Source of the DNA: Streptomyces solicavernae
Lineage (GTDB): Bacteria; Actinomycetota; Actinomycetes; Streptomycetales; Streptomycetaceae
DNA length: 64,000 bases
NCBI RefSeq assembly: GCF_029968095.1
Contig: NZ_JASCIR010000001.1
Location: 248,001-312,000, forward strand
Direction: 5' to 3'
Part shown: positions 39,470 to 48,786 of the stretch, in pieces
How positions within the stretch are numbered: position 1 is the stretch's first letter
Layout of the letters: each line of letters opens with the position of its first letter
Position numbers and translations under genes: made by a program
The notes under the pieces: generated by a model
The model's input: only the letters and a program-made list of their open reading frames with translations
Databases searched by the model: none
Told to the model about the DNA's origin: nothing

Positions 39470-40936
39470 GTGCCGAACGCCAATGAAGACAACTCCAGTG
39501 CCCTCAGCCAGGTGCAGCGCCGCGCGGTGAGCGAGCTGCTGCGCGTGTCCCCCGTCGCCGACGAGCTCGCCGAACGCTTCCGCGCGGCCGGGTTCTCGCT
39601 CGCCCTCGTCGGCGGCTCGGTGCGGGACGCGCTGCTCGGCCGGCTCGGCAACGACCTGGACTTCACGACCGATGCCCGCCCCGAGGACGTACTGAAGATC
39701 GTCCGGCCCTGGGCGGACGCGGTGTGGGAGGTCGGGATCGCCTTCGGCACGGTGGGCTGCCAGAAGCGGGCACGCGTCGGAGAGGACGGCCAGGAGTTCC
39801 AGATCGAGGTCACGACGTACCGCTCCGAGGCGTACGACCGCACCTCGCGCAAGCCCGAGGTGTCCTACGGCGACTCCATCGAGCAGGACCTGGTGCGCCG
39901 GGACTTCACCGTCAACGCGATGGCCGTGGCCCTGCCCGAGAAGGAGTTCATCGACCCGCACGGCGGCCTCGACGACCTCGCCGCGCGCGTGCTGCGCACG
40001 CCGAGCACGCCCCAGGAGTCCTTCTCGGACGACCCGCTGCGGATGATGCGGGCCGCCAGGTTCGCCGCGCAGCTGGACTTCGAGGTGGCACCCGAGGTGG
40101 TCGCGGCGATGAACGCCATGGCGGACCGTCTGGAGATCGTCTCGGCCGAACGCGTCCGGGACGAGCTCAACAAGCTGGTGCTCTCCGCGTACCCGCGCAA
40201 GGGCCTCACCCTGCTCGTCGACACCGGCCTCGCCGACCACGTCCTGCCGGAGCTGCCCGCGCTGCGCCTGGAGAGCGACGAGCACCACCGGCACAAGGAC
40301 GTCTACGAGCACTCTCTGATCGTTCTGGAGCAGGCCATCGCCCTGGAGGAGGGGGAGCCGGACCTCACCCTGCGGATCGCGGCGCTCCTTCACGACATCG
40401 GCAAGCCGAGGACGCGGCGCTTCGAGAAGGACGGCCGGGTCTCCTTCCACCACCACGAGGTGGTCGGCGCCAAGATGACGAAGAAGCGCATGACGGCGCT
40501 CAAGTACTCGAACGAGCTCGTGAAGGACGTCTCGCGTCTCGTCGAGCTGCACCTGCGCTTCCACGGGTACGGCACGGGCGAGTGGACGGATTCCGCGGTA
40601 CGGCGTTACGTACGCGACGCGGGCCCGCAGCTGACCCGGCTGCACAAGCTCACCCGCTCCGACTGCACGACGCGCAACAAGCGCAAGGCGAGCGCGCTCT
40701 CGCGGGCGTACGACGGGCTGGAGGAGCGGATCGCGCGGCTGCAGGAGCAGGAGGAGCTGGACGCCATCCGCCCGGCCCTCGACGGCAACGAGATCATGGA
40801 GATCCTGGGTGTCGGACCGGGCCCGGTGATCGGCCAGGCGTACAAGTTCCTGCTCGAACTGCGCCTGGAGAACGGGCCGATGGAGCGGGACGCGGCCGTG
40901 TCGGCGCTCAAGGAGTGGTGGGCGACGCAGGGCTGA
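39470..40936 (+). CDS. pcnA: CCA tRNA nucleotidyltransferase
   Basis: 488 residues from GTG 39,470. A -10-like TACCCT (39,456-39,461) ends eight bases before the GTG, so the mRNA may be leaderless. The polymerase domain has LVGGSVRDALLGRLGNDLDFTT with the metal-binding Asp pair, then VEVTTYRSE and RRDFTVNAMAV. An HD domain follows (LHDIGKPRTRRFEKDGRVSFHHHE). It adds or repairs the CCA 3' end of tRNAs, needed here because the two tRNA genes do not encode CCA. It diverges from DUF6049 and ends 51 bp before the homopolymer tract. Confidence 0.95.
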   Translation: MPNANEDNSSALSQVQRRAVSELLRVSPVADELAERFRAAGFSLALVGGSVRDALLGRLGNDLDFTTDARPEDVLKIVRPWADAVWEVGIAFGTVGCQKRARVGEDGQEFQIEVTTYRSEAYDRTSRKPEVSYGDSIEQDLVRRDFTVNAMAVALPEKEFIDPHGGLDDLAARVLRTPSTPQESFSDDPLRMMRAARFAAQLDFEVAPEVVAAMNAMADRLEIVSAERVRDELNKLVLSAYPRKGLTLLVDTGLADHVLPELPALRLESDEHHRHKDVYEHSLIVLEQAIALEEGEPDLTLRIAALLHDIGKPRTRRFEKDGRVSFHHHEVVGAKMTKKRMTALKYSNELVKDVSRLVELHLRFHGYGTGEWTDSAVRRYVRDAGPQLTRLHKLTRSDCTTRNKRKASALSRAYDGLEERIARLQEQEELDAIRPALDGNEIMEILGVGPGPVIGQAYKFLLELRLENGPMERDAAVSALKEWWATQG

Positions 40937-40987
40937 GCGTGCCGCCGGGCAGGGCAGGGCAGAGCCGGGCAGGGCCGAACCGGGCCT

Positions 40988-41198
<211 letters not shown>

Positions 41199-41199
41199 G

Positions 41200-41733
41200 C
41201 CCGGACCGGCTCTGGCCACCCTGGCCCGTCTCACGCCGCCGCGCCCGCTCCCGCCGGAGGTCAGGCCCGCGGCCACCGCCCTGACGCGCGCCCTGCCGGA
41301 CGCTCCGTCACCGGTCGTACGCTCGGCTGCGACCGCCCTCCTCGGCCTCGGCCCCGGCCTCACTCCGTCCGGCGACGACTTCCTCTGCGGCCTGCTCCTC
41401 GCCGCCCACACGGCCCGCCAACCACCCTCCTGGCTGGCCGAGTTGGTCTCCCTGGCGGCGCACGCCGGGTCCCGTACGCCGCTCGTCTCGGCGGCCCTCC
41501 TCCGCCATGCGGCCGCCGGGCACTGCATCGACCAGGCGGCGCGCGTCCTCCACGCCGCCGCCACCGGCGCCGACCTCGCTCCCCCGGTCACCGCCCTGCT
41601 CGCCGTCGGCCACAGTTCGGGCGGCGACCTGCTGCAGGGGCTGTGCGCAGGGGCCGGGGTGCTGAGCGGTGCGGGCGTGCCCGTGACCGGTCCTGCGGGC
41701 CTGCCGTCGACGGCTACCTATACGCTCCAGTAA
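41200..41733 (+). CDS. DUF2877 (AllH-like) protein, 5' end lost in homopolymer tract
   Basis: 178 readable residues, from GPALATLARLTPP to a stop at 41,731-41,733. The family signature LLGLGPGLTPSGDDFLCGLLLAAH is intact, followed by VSLAAHAGSRTPLVSAALLRHAAAGHC. DUF2877 proteins usually have about 270-300 residues, so roughly the first 100 are missing or unreadable. The family includes the AllH-type component of purine/ureide (oxamate) catabolism. Whether the gene is broken in the organism or only in this sequence cannot be told here. Confidence 0.75.
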   Translation, partial: PGPALATLARLTPPRPLPPEVRPAATALTRALPDAPSPVVRSAATALLGLGPGLTPSGDDFLCGLLLAAHTARQPPSWLAELVSLAAHAGSRTPLVSAALLRHAAAGHCIDQAARVLHAAATGADLAPPVTALLAVGHSSGGDLLQGLCAGAGVLSGAGVPVTGPAGLPSTATYTLQ

Positions 41734-41801
41734 CATCGCGGCGCGGCGGCACTCTGCGCATCCCGTCCCGCCCCGCCGTTCCCCCTGCCTCGGAGGCCCC
41801 T

Positions 41802-42206
41802 GTGCGTACGCCCCGAACTCCCGGAAGAACCGGAACGTCCCGTTCCCCGCTGCTCCTGGCGGGTCTGCTCGCCGGTGCGGGCGCCGTGCACTTCGCCGCG
41901 CCGAAGGCGTTCGACGCCCTCGTGCCGCGGGCGCTGCCCGGTTCGCCGCGGGCCTGGACGTACGCGAGCGGCGCCGTGGAGCTGGCGCTCGCCGCGGGCG
42001 TGGCCGCGCCGCGTACCCGCAGGGTGACCGCGAAGGCGGCCGCCGCGTTCTTCGTCGGGGTGCTGCCCGCCAATCTGCAGATGGCGGTGGACTGGCGGAA
42101 GCGCCCGGCGCCGCTGCGGAACATCGCGTACGCGCGCGTGCCGCTGCAGGCGCCGCTGGTCCTGTGGGCGCACAGCGTGGCCCGGTCCGAGGAGGGCGCC
42201 GTATGA
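41802..42206 (+). CDS. DoxX-like membrane protein
   Basis: 134 residues from GTG 41,802, five bases after GGAGG. Four hydrophobic segments include LLLAGLLAGAGAVHFAAPKAF, AVELALAAGVAAP and AAAAFFVGVLPANLQMAVDW, with the charged loop pattern of DoxX/DUF417-type quinone-linked proteins. It overlaps the bcp gene by 4 bp, suggesting joint expression with a peroxiredoxin and a link to oxidative stress. Activity unknown. Confidence 0.75.
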   Translation: MRTPRTPGRTGTSRSPLLLAGLLAGAGAVHFAAPKAFDALVPRALPGSPRAWTYASGAVELALAAGVAAPRTRRVTAKAAAAFFVGVLPANLQMAVDWRKRPAPLRNIAYARVPLQAPLVLWAHSVARSEEGAV

Positions 42207-42742
42207 GCGGAGCGAACGGACAGGACGGACAGGACGGACAGGACGAACAGAGCGAACCGCGCGCACAGGGCGGACGGCGCGGACAGCGGGTCGAAGTCGG
42301 CTCGGTGGTCGAGGACTTCACGCTCCCGGACGAGCAGGGGCGGCCCACCTCGCTCTCCGGCCTCCTCGCCGAGGGCCCGGTGGTGCTGTTCTTCTACCCG
42401 GCCGCCCTCACGCCCGGCTGCACGGCCGAGGCCTGCCACTTCCGGGACCTGGCGGCCGAGTTCACGGCAGCGGGCGCGCGGCCGGTCGGCATCAGCTCGG
42501 ACGAGGTGGCACGGCAGCAGGAGTTCGCCGAGAAGCACTCCCTCGGCTTCCCGCTGCTCTCGGACCCGGAGGGCGTCGTACGCGGCCGCTTCGGGGTGGC
42601 GCGCGGGCTCGCCGTGCTGCCGACGAAGCGGGCGACGTTCGTCATCGACGCGCAGCGCCGGGTCGTCGAGGTGGTGCGCAGCGAGTTCCGGATGAGCGCG
42701 CACGCGGACAGGGCGCTCGCGGCGGTCCGGGCCTTGGCCTGA
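42203..42742 (+). CDS. bcp: Peroxiredoxin, Bcp/PrxQ type
   Basis: 179 residues. The N-terminal 30 are a polar repeat (GQDGQDGQDEQSE). The thioredoxin-fold domain starts VEVGSVVEDFTLPDEQGRP, has peroxidatic Cys in FYPAALTPGCTAEAC with the resolving Cys five residues on, and continues PVGISSDEVARQQEFAEKHSLGFPLLSDPEG. It reduces hydrogen and alkyl peroxides using thioredoxin. The ATG overlaps the DoxX stop. Confidence 0.92.
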   Translation: MSGANGQDGQDGQDEQSEPRAQGGRRGQRVEVGSVVEDFTLPDEQGRPTSLSGLLAEGPVVLFFYPAALTPGCTAEACHFRDLAAEFTAAGARPVGISSDEVARQQEFAEKHSLGFPLLSDPEGVVRGRFGVARGLAVLPTKRATFVIDAQRRVVEVVRSEFRMSAHADRALAAVRALA

Positions 42743-42760
42743 CCGCCGCGGAGCGGCTGG

Positions 42761-43333
42761 TCAGCGGAGTACGTCGAGGACGTTCAGCTGGATGCCGTTG
42801 GCGTACGCCGCGTGCTCGACGAGCTGCAGCTTCTGGGCGTCCTTGTCGGTGTCGCTGAACAGCCGCTTGCCGGCGCCGAGCAGGAACGGGAAGACGAGCA
42901 GGTGGTAGCGGTCGATCAGGCCGGCGTCGGAGAGGTTGCGGTTCAAGGTGGCGCTGCCGTGCACGATGATCGGGCCGCCCTCGGTCTCCTTGAGGGCGGC
43001 GACGTCGTCGAGTGAGCGCAGGATCGTCGTCTCGGCCCAGTTGGACACCAGCTTGTCCTCGGTGAGGGTGCTGGAGACGACGTACTTCGGCATCACCTTG
43101 TAATCGGCGAACTCCTCCATGTCGGGCCACACCGGGCTGAACGCCTCGTAGCTGGCGCGGCCCATCATCAGGGCGGTGGCCTCCTTCTGCTCCCGGCCCT
43201 TGATCTCGTACGCCTCCGGCAGGAACTCGATGTCCTTGAAGGTCCACCCGGAGTTGCGGTAGCCGGGCTCGCCGCCCGGGGCCTCCATGACACCGTCGAG
43301 CGAGACGAAGGCCGTGCTGATCAGAGTGCGCAT
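42761..43333 (-). CDS. Dihydrofolate reductase-like (RibD C-terminal) protein
   Basis: 190 residues from ATG 43,333, which follows GAGGAAT; an upstream in-frame ATG at 43,369 was rejected. It opens MRTLISTAFVSLDGVMEAPGG, typical of the RibD_C/YyaP-type reductase family, followed by ALMMGRASYEAFSPVWP, VVSSTLT, PIIVHGSATLNRNLSDAGLIDRYHLLVFPFLLGAGKRLF. Members bind NADPH; the substrate is unassigned. It converges with bcp (18-bp gap). Confidence 0.9.
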   Translation of the reverse strand: MRTLISTAFVSLDGVMEAPGGEPGYRNSGWTFKDIEFLPEAYEIKGREQKEATALMMGRASYEAFSPVWPDMEEFADYKVMPKYVVSSTLTEDKLVSNWAETTILRSLDDVAALKETEGGPIIVHGSATLNRNLSDAGLIDRYHLLVFPFLLGAGKRLFSDTDKDAQKLQLVEHAAYANGIQLNVLDVLR

Positions 43334-43560
43334 TTTCGGATTCCTCGCTGTATCGGCGTATCGGTGCATCGGTCCAGGTTCTCAACGCTTCGGCCGACGC
43401 TTCCCTGCCGCTGCCGCGGCCTCGTCGCATCAACCACAGGTATGACCGCGGGTCCCGCCAGAACTCATCGACCCCTCGCGATCATTCTGCACACGCGCGG
43501 TGCGGCGTCGTGTGTCAGCGCGCCCAGGACTGGCGCCACACCCCGGCGTGCCCGTACGGC

Positions 43561-43908
43561 TCAGGCGGCGGCGCCGAGCGCGAGGGCCGCGACCACCGGC
43601 GCCGCGTACACCAGCGGGAACGGCACGTGCGCGTACGCGCGGGCCCTGAGCACGGTCACCACGGCCCCGGTGAAGTACAGGACCAGGCAGACCCCGGCGA
43701 GCACGCCCACGACCGGCACGAACAGGCCGGCGAGGAGCCCCACGGCCCCGGCCGCCTTCGCCGCGCCCAGCGGGTTCCACCAGGAGCGCGGCACGCCGTA
43801 CTCGGTCAGGGCCTGCACGACCCAGTCGGCGCGGGTGAGCAGGGCGAAGCCGGAGAAGCCCGCCATCAGGGCGGCGATCACGGTGACGACCACATGTGCG
43901 ACAGACAT
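43561..43908 (-). CDS. DoxX family membrane protein
   Basis: 115 residues from ATG 43,908, after GAGGAGATC. Four membrane helices: VVVTVIAALMAGFSGFALLT, AAGAVGLLAGLFVPVVGVLAGV, LVLYFTGAVVTVL and AAPVVAALALGAAA. The loop WWNPLGAAKAAGAVGLLAG is typical of DoxX. Second DoxX-like gene within 2.5 kb. It is probably monocistronic; the 227 bp to the DHFR-like start show no gene. Confidence 0.85.
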   Translation of the reverse strand: MSVAHVVVTVIAALMAGFSGFALLTRADWVVQALTEYGVPRSWWNPLGAAKAAGAVGLLAGLFVPVVGVLAGVCLVLYFTGAVVTVLRARAYAHVPFPLVYAAPVVAALALGAAA

Positions 43909-44060
43909 CTTTCGATCTCCTCATCAGCCGGACACCGGCGAGGCCGAGGGCCGCCCGGTGCGTTGTCACTTCCCTGACCCGGCGGCGGCAGGGGATGTGA
44001 CAGCCCGGCCGAAGATTTTTCCCAGCGGCCGTTGTCAGTGGCGGCGGTGATACTGGGCGT

Positions 44061-44100
44061 CACGGGATCAATACGGTTCACCACGGGGTCAATACGGTTC
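44061..44100. repeat. Two 19-bp direct repeats, possible operator
   Basis: CACGGGATCAATACGGTTC (44,061-44,079) and CACGGGGTCAATACGGTTC (44,082-44,100) are spaced 21 bp, two helical turns, so a protein could bind both on one DNA face. They lie in the 292-bp interval between the divergent-facing DoxX upstream region and the GH3 3' end, about 150 bp upstream of the DoxX start. Confidence 0.6.
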
Positions 44101-44200
44101 GTCACGGGGGGAGTTCGGCATGTGTCTGATGCGTACGGGGGCGGCCGCCGCGGTGTCCTGGGGCCGAGGCGCGTCCGGGCCGGCCCTTCGGACAGGATCC

Positions 44201-46588
44201 CTAGCCGATCGTCAGTGTCGACTTCGTCCTCGTCGTCGAGCTGTTGCCCGCGTACACGTCCACGGGGCCCGGTTCGAGGCGGAGTTCGCCGTCGGGGGCG
44301 TTGGTCCAGAAGCCCAGGTCCTGCGCGCCGAGCCGGAAGCGGACGGTCCGGCTCTTGCCCGGTTCCAGGGTGACCCGGCGGAACCCCCGCAGCCGGCGCA
44401 CGGGCTGGGCGATGCTCGCCGCGAGGTCGTGGACGTACAGCTGCACGACCTCGTCCCCGGCGCGCTTGCCGGTGTTGCGCACGTCCACCGCGACCTCGAC
44501 GGTGTCGCCCCCGCGCAGCGCGTCCGCAGCGATCACCGTCGTGCTCAGGCGCGGCTCGCCCACCGCGAAGGCGGTGTAGCTCAGCCCGTGCCCGAAGGGG
44601 AACTGCGGGCCGGGCGGCAGATCGAGGTACTTGGAGGTGTACTTGTTGTCCGCCGCGTACGGGCGTCCGGTGCTCTCGTGGTTGTAGTGGACGGGGATCT
44701 GGCCCACGCTGCGCGGGAACGACACGGGCAGCTTGCCGCCGGGGTTGACCGCGCCGAACAGCACGTCGGCGATCGCGTGGCCCGCCTCGATGCCGGGGTG
44801 CCAGGCCTCCAGGACGGCGGGCGCCCGGTCCAGCCAGCCGCCGACCGTCAGTGGGCGCCCGTTGACGAGGACGACGACGAACGGCTTGCCGGTGTCCGCG
44901 ACGGCGGCGATCAGCCTCTCCTGGGCGCCGGGCAGCCCGATGTCGCTGCGCACGGCGGCCTCGCCGCTGATCGAGGGCGGCTCGCCGACGACGACGATCG
45001 TCACCTCGGCCGCCTCCGCCGCCGCGACGGCCTCATCGATGCCCGAGGTGTCCTCGCCGTCCGGATCCACCCCGCGCGCGTACGTCACCTCGGCGCCGCC
45101 CGCCGCCGCACGGACCGCGTCGAGCACCTTGCCGGAGCGGAACTTCTCCTGGGCGCGGGGGAAGGTCCAGGTGCCGAGCAGGTCGGCCGAGTCGGCGAAG
45201 GGGCCGACGACGGCGATGCCCGCCGCGGCCTTGTCCAGCGGCAGCGTGTTCTCGTCGTTCTTCAGCAGCACCATCGAGCGCGCGGCCGCCGCCCGTGCGG
45301 CCGCGCGGCTCCGCCTGCTGGGGGCGGCGACGGCCTGGGACTCCGTCACGTACGGCTGGTCGAACAGGCCGAGGTCCGACTTGAGGCGGAGGATGCGGGT
45401 CACCGCGTCGTCGAGGCGTTCCTCCGGGATCCGGCCCTCCTTGAGGAGCTGAATGCCGTGGTCGGCGAGCGTGCTGCTGACCATCTCCATGTCGAGGCCG
45501 GCGTTCAGGGCGAGCTGCGCGGCGTCGGCGGCGTCCGCGGCGAAGCCGTGCGCGACCAGCTCGTGCACGCCGTTCCAGTCGCTGACCACCACCCCGTCGA
45601 ACTCCCACTGTTCCTTCAGGATCTCGGTGAGGGTGTGGGCGTTGCCGTGCGCGGGGACGCCGCTCACGGTGTTGAACGCGGCCATCACCGTGACCGCACC
45701 GGCGTCCAACGCGGCCTGGAACGGCGGAAGATAGAGGTTGCGCAGGCGGGACTCGGACACGTCGACGGTGTTGTAGTCCCGGCCGCCCTCGGCGCCCCCG
45801 TACGCGGCGAAGTGCTTGGCGCAGGCGGCGAGCCGGTCCGCGGAGGCGAGGCCGCCCGCGTCCTCGCCCTGGTAGCCGCGGACCTTGGCGGCGGCGAACT
45901 GTGCGGTGAGGTACGGGTCTTCGCCGCAGCTCTCGGCGATGCGGCCCCAGCGCGGCTCGTGCGTCACGTCCATCATCGGCGAGAACGTCCAGTGCACACC
46001 GTTGGAGCGGGCCTCCTGCGCCGAGACCTCGGCGTCCCGCCCGGACACCGCCGGGTCGAAGCTCGCGGCCTGCGCGAGCGGGATCGGGAAGGTGGTCAAG
46101 CAGCCGTGGATGACGTCAAGGCCGAAGACGAGCGGGATGCCGAGCCGGGACTCCTCGACGGCGATGCGCTGCAGCCGGTTGCTGTCCTTGGCGCCGAACA
46201 TGTTGAGGACCGAGCCGAGCCGCCCCGCGCGCGCGGCCGCCGCCACCTTCTTGTTGTCCGGGTTGCCCGGCCCGGTGGCGAACGCCCAGGACAGCTGCTG
46301 GAGTTGACCCAGCTTCTCCTCGGTCGTCATGCGCGCGAGGAGTGCAGCGATCCGGTCGTCGTCGCGCCGGGCCGTCCCCGCGCGCCGGGTCCCGCTCACC
46401 ACGCGGCGGGTCCCGCTCACCGCGCGGCGCCCGGCGAGTTCCGCCGCGGGATTCGGCGCGAGGTTCGGCGCGAGGGTGCCCTGCGCGGCCCGCGCGGTGC
46501 CCGGGCCGAGCGCCGCACCGGCGGCCGCGCCCAGGGCGGCGGTGCCGCCGATCGCCGCGAGGACGGAACGCCGTGGTACTCCAGCCAT
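44201..46588 (-). CDS. Secreted glycoside hydrolase family 3 beta-glycosidase
   Basis: 795 residues from ATG 46,588. The N-terminus PRRSVLAAIGGTAALGAAAG with AARAA-type cleavage is a twin-arginine signal, so folded export is expected. The GH3 N-terminal barrel includes TTEEKLGQLQQLSW, FSPMMDVTHEPRWGRIAESCGEDP and CAKHFAAYGG; the catalytic nucleophile Asp is in GVVVSDWNGV. The second domain holds VVVGEPPSISGEA and AWHPGIEAGHAIADVLFG, and an Fn3-like C-domain ends the protein (RLRGFRRVTLEPGKSRTVRF). It resembles BglX-like beta-glucosidases. Transcribed alone. Confidence 0.93.
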   Translation of the reverse strand: MAGVPRRSVLAAIGGTAALGAAAGAALGPGTARAAQGTLAPNLAPNPAAELAGRRAVSGTRRVVSGTRRAGTARRDDDRIAALLARMTTEEKLGQLQQLSWAFATGPGNPDNKKVAAAARAGRLGSVLNMFGAKDSNRLQRIAVEESRLGIPLVFGLDVIHGCLTTFPIPLAQAASFDPAVSGRDAEVSAQEARSNGVHWTFSPMMDVTHEPRWGRIAESCGEDPYLTAQFAAAKVRGYQGEDAGGLASADRLAACAKHFAAYGGAEGGRDYNTVDVSESRLRNLYLPPFQAALDAGAVTVMAAFNTVSGVPAHGNAHTLTEILKEQWEFDGVVVSDWNGVHELVAHGFAADAADAAQLALNAGLDMEMVSSTLADHGIQLLKEGRIPEERLDDAVTRILRLKSDLGLFDQPYVTESQAVAAPSRRSRAAARAAAARSMVLLKNDENTLPLDKAAAGIAVVGPFADSADLLGTWTFPRAQEKFRSGKVLDAVRAAAGGAEVTYARGVDPDGEDTSGIDEAVAAAEAAEVTIVVVGEPPSISGEAAVRSDIGLPGAQERLIAAVADTGKPFVVVLVNGRPLTVGGWLDRAPAVLEAWHPGIEAGHAIADVLFGAVNPGGKLPVSFPRSVGQIPVHYNHESTGRPYAADNKYTSKYLDLPPGPQFPFGHGLSYTAFAVGEPRLSTTVIAADALRGGDTVEVAVDVRNTGKRAGDEVVQLYVHDLAASIAQPVRRLRGFRRVTLEPGKSRTVRFRLGAQDLGFWTNAPDGELRLEPGPVDVYAGNSSTTRTKSTLTIG

Positions 46589-46671
46589 GCGTGCATCCCT
46601 TCCACGCCTCCTCCACATCCACACCGTCCCGCCGCGCCACCGGGCATCGGTCAGCGGTCATCGGTCGTCTG

Positions 46672-46699
46672 GCATCGGGCATCGGGCATCGGGCATCGG
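46672..46699. repeat. GCATCGG heptamer tandem repeats
   Basis: Four perfect 7-bp units lie in the 283-bp interval between the divergent GH3 and HATPase genes, where both promoters must lie. No other clear signal was seen in this interval. Confidence 0.85.
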
Positions 46700-46871
46700 G
46701 AGGGGTGCAGGGCCTGCCGGGAGGATGTGCGGGTTCGGCGAGGCACCGGTTCGGGGCGGGGCGATGAGGGAAGGAGAGACGGAGACCGTCCGGCCGTCGC
46801 CGCCGTCACGGCGCGGGCCACTCGGTGGTCCGTTCCGTGCTCCGGCCGCCCACGGAGAGGGAGTGACCGTC

Positions 46872-47291
46872 ATGCGTGCCCCAGCGCGCAGCCGCCGCAC
46901 CGCACGCGCCGAGTACCACCTGCCCAGACAGTCCTGTTCCGCCCGCAGGGCACGGCAGCTGACCCGGCTGTTCCTCAGCGGCCGCGGGCCCGCCGGGCCC
47001 TGTCGTGCCGATCACGGCAGCGCGCTCCTCGTCGTCTCGGAGCTCGTCACGAACGCGACGCGGTACGGCCAGGGCTCCTGCCGCCTGCGGCTCTCCCTGG
47101 ACGGCCGGGACCGGCTGGTCGTCGAGGTCCACGACGGCGGTCCCGGCCGCCCGCGCCTCGCGCCGTACTCCCCGACCGCGGAGAGCGGCCGCGGCATCGC
47201 GCTGGTGCAGGCCCTGTCGCGCCGCCTCTCCGTCGTACGGGACAGCGAGGGCGGCGGAAAGACGGTGCGCGCGGTACTGCCCTGCGACTGA
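46872..47291 (+). CDS. HATPase_c domain regulator (RsbW/SpoIIAB-like)
   Basis: 139 residues from ATG 46,872 (GGAGAGGGAG eight bases upstream; an in-frame GTG at 46,863 is possible). The GHKL motifs are LLVVSELVTNATRYG (N-box), VEVHDGGPGRP (G1) and ESGRGIALVQALSRR (G2). Such stand-alone ATPases are numerous in Streptomyces and usually phosphorylate or bind anti-anti-sigma/sigma partners; no partner gene is adjacent here. A basic N-terminal tail precedes the fold. Confidence 0.88.
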   Translation: MRAPARSRRTARAEYHLPRQSCSARRARQLTRLFLSGRGPAGPCRADHGSALLVVSELVTNATRYGQGSCRLRLSLDGRDRLVVEVHDGGPGRPRLAPYSPTAESGRGIALVQALSRRLSVVRDSEGGGKTVRAVLPCD

Positions 47292-47328
47292 GGCCGCACG
47301 GCCGAGCGCGCAGGGGCCGGGGCCGCGG

Positions 47329-48339
47329 CTAGGGGAACTCGTCCGCCACCACCGCGGCCGCCTCCGCGACCAGGGCGTCGTCGTGCTCGGCGTTCTCCTC
47401 GGCGTGGTTGGTGAGGACCGCGAGGACGAGCGGGGCCGCGTCCGGGCGCCACACCACCGCGATGTCGTTGCGGATGCCGTAGTTGCTGCCCATCCCGCTC
47501 TTGTCGCCGACCACCCAGTCCTCCGGCAGCCCGGCCCGGACGAGCTCCGCCCCGGTCACGTTGGTGCGCAGCCACTTCGTCAGCTGGGCGCGGTCGCGCT
47601 TGCCGAGGGTGTCGCCGAGTACGTAGGCGCGCAGGTCCTCGGCGAAGGCGCGCGGGGTGGTGGTGTCGCGGTCGCTGTCGGGGTCCCAGACGCTGAGGCC
47701 CGGTTCGTCGCGCTCCATGCGGGTCACGTCGTCGCCGAGCTCCGCGAGGAGGCCGTCGAGCGCCTTGGGGCCGCCGAGATCTTCGAGGAGCAGGTTGGCC
47801 GCGGTGTTGTCGCTGTACCGGACGGCCGCTTCGCAGAGTTCGCGCAGGGTCAGGCCGGTGTCGACGTGCTTCTCGGTGACCGGGGACGCGTCGACCAGGT
47901 CGCTCTTGTCGTAGCGGACCAGGCGTTCCATGCCCCGGTCGTCGTGTTCGCGCAGCACGGCGCCCGCAGCGAGGGCCTTGAAGGTGGAGGCGTACGAGAA
48001 ACGTTCGCGGTCGTGGTACGTGACCTCCCGGCCGTTGCCGGTGTCGATCGCGTAGACGCCGAGGCGGGCCCCGAACTTCCGCTCCAGCTGCTTGAACTTC
48101 CTTGCGGTGGCGTCCTGTTGCCGGACGGCCTCGGTCGATGTCCGGGACGGCGCGGCGGCCGGCTGCCTCTGAGGTGAGCCGCACGCCGCGAGCGGGACGA
48201 GGGCGAGCGTGGCGAGTGCGACGCCCGCGCAGCGTGCGATGTACCGGGGGCCGATGCGCTGGGGGCGGATGCGCTGGGGACGGATGCGCTGGGGACGGAT
48301 ACGACAGGGACGGATACGACAGGGACGGATGTGCCGCAT
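47329..48339 (-). CDS. Class A beta-lactamase, lipoprotein type
   Basis: 336 residues. The first 31 are a repeated [10 protein letters not shown] peptide from 15-bp units. The signal segment ends with lipobox LAAC (50-53), so the enzyme is probably membrane-tethered. Active-site motifs are STFK (118-121), SDN (176-178), the general base Glu in RDEPGLS (212) and DKSG. The usual Asn of E-P-E-L-N is Ser here, which may lower activity. It hydrolyses penicillins/cephalosporins. A true start downstream of the repeats (no good candidate seen) cannot be excluded. Confidence 0.92.
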   Translation of the reverse strand: MRHIRPCRIRPCRIRPQRIRPQRIRPQRIGPRYIARCAGVALATLALVPLAACGSPQRQPAAAPSRTSTEAVRQQDATARKFKQLERKFGARLGVYAIDTGNGREVTYHDRERFSYASTFKALAAGAVLREHDDRGMERLVRYDKSDLVDASPVTEKHVDTGLTLRELCEAAVRYSDNTAANLLLEDLGGPKALDGLLAELGDDVTRMERDEPGLSVWDPDSDRDTTTPRAFAEDLRAYVLGDTLGKRDRAQLTKWLRTNVTGAELVRAGLPEDWVVGDKSGMGSNYGIRNDIAVVWRPDAAPLVLAVLTNHAEENAEHDDALVAEAAAVVADEFP

Positions 48340-48554
48340 GGTGGGTACCTCCTGGTCGGGGCCGCAGTCACCTTCGCGGGCGTACCGTCCTGCGGTCCAA
48401 TACGTTCGCGGCGCGCGGGCACGGTGTCACCCTCGACCCCGGCGGAGCGGATCGACCTGCTCCACGCCCAGCAGGTGCGGCGCGTGTATTTGGAGACGTT
48501 GCGCGTGGGGCGTACGGGCTCGGGGGCGGGGCGTGCGGGCTCCGGACGACGTGG

Positions 48555-48746
48555 TCGTCGAAGACGGCCACGCTGCTCAATCTGCGGCACGCGATCGGCG
48601 TCGTCGAACACGCCGACGGCCAGGCCTTCGCGGTCGCCGTGCTCACCGAGTCCCGCGTCCCGGCGCAGGCGCAGGCGCAGCCGGGGACGGAGGCGCTGAT
48701 GGCGCAGGTCGCGCGGACCTTGCAGGATCACCTGCGGCAGCTTTAG
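48555..48746 (+). pseudogene. C-terminal remnant of a serine hydrolase/beta-lactamase-like gene
   Basis: The frame reads TATLLNLRHAIGVVEHADGQ, then AFAVAVLTESR and ends ALMAQVARTLQDHLRQL. This is the terminal beta-strand and helix of penicillin-binding/beta-lactamase-fold proteins (GxVxxxDGxxxxVAVLT). No catalytic SxxK, SxN or KTG region precedes it, and upstream frames are unrelated. It lies tail-on to the intact beta-lactamase, on the opposite strand. It is the relic of another family member. Confidence 0.6.
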
Positions 48747-48786
48747 GCCGTTTCCTTCGGATCAGGCCGGGTCCGAAGGCGACTGC

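Noticed and set aside
46672-46699. Short tandem repeats here and elsewhere as CRISPR arrays
   Set aside because: Units are 5-21 bp, directly adjacent and without unique spacers; no cas genes are present.
48102-48560. Full-length plus-strand gene upstream of the serine-hydrolase remnant
   Set aside because: The frame upstream is antisense to the beta-lactamase leader repeats and shows no catalytic motifs; only the last 60 codons resemble a protein family.
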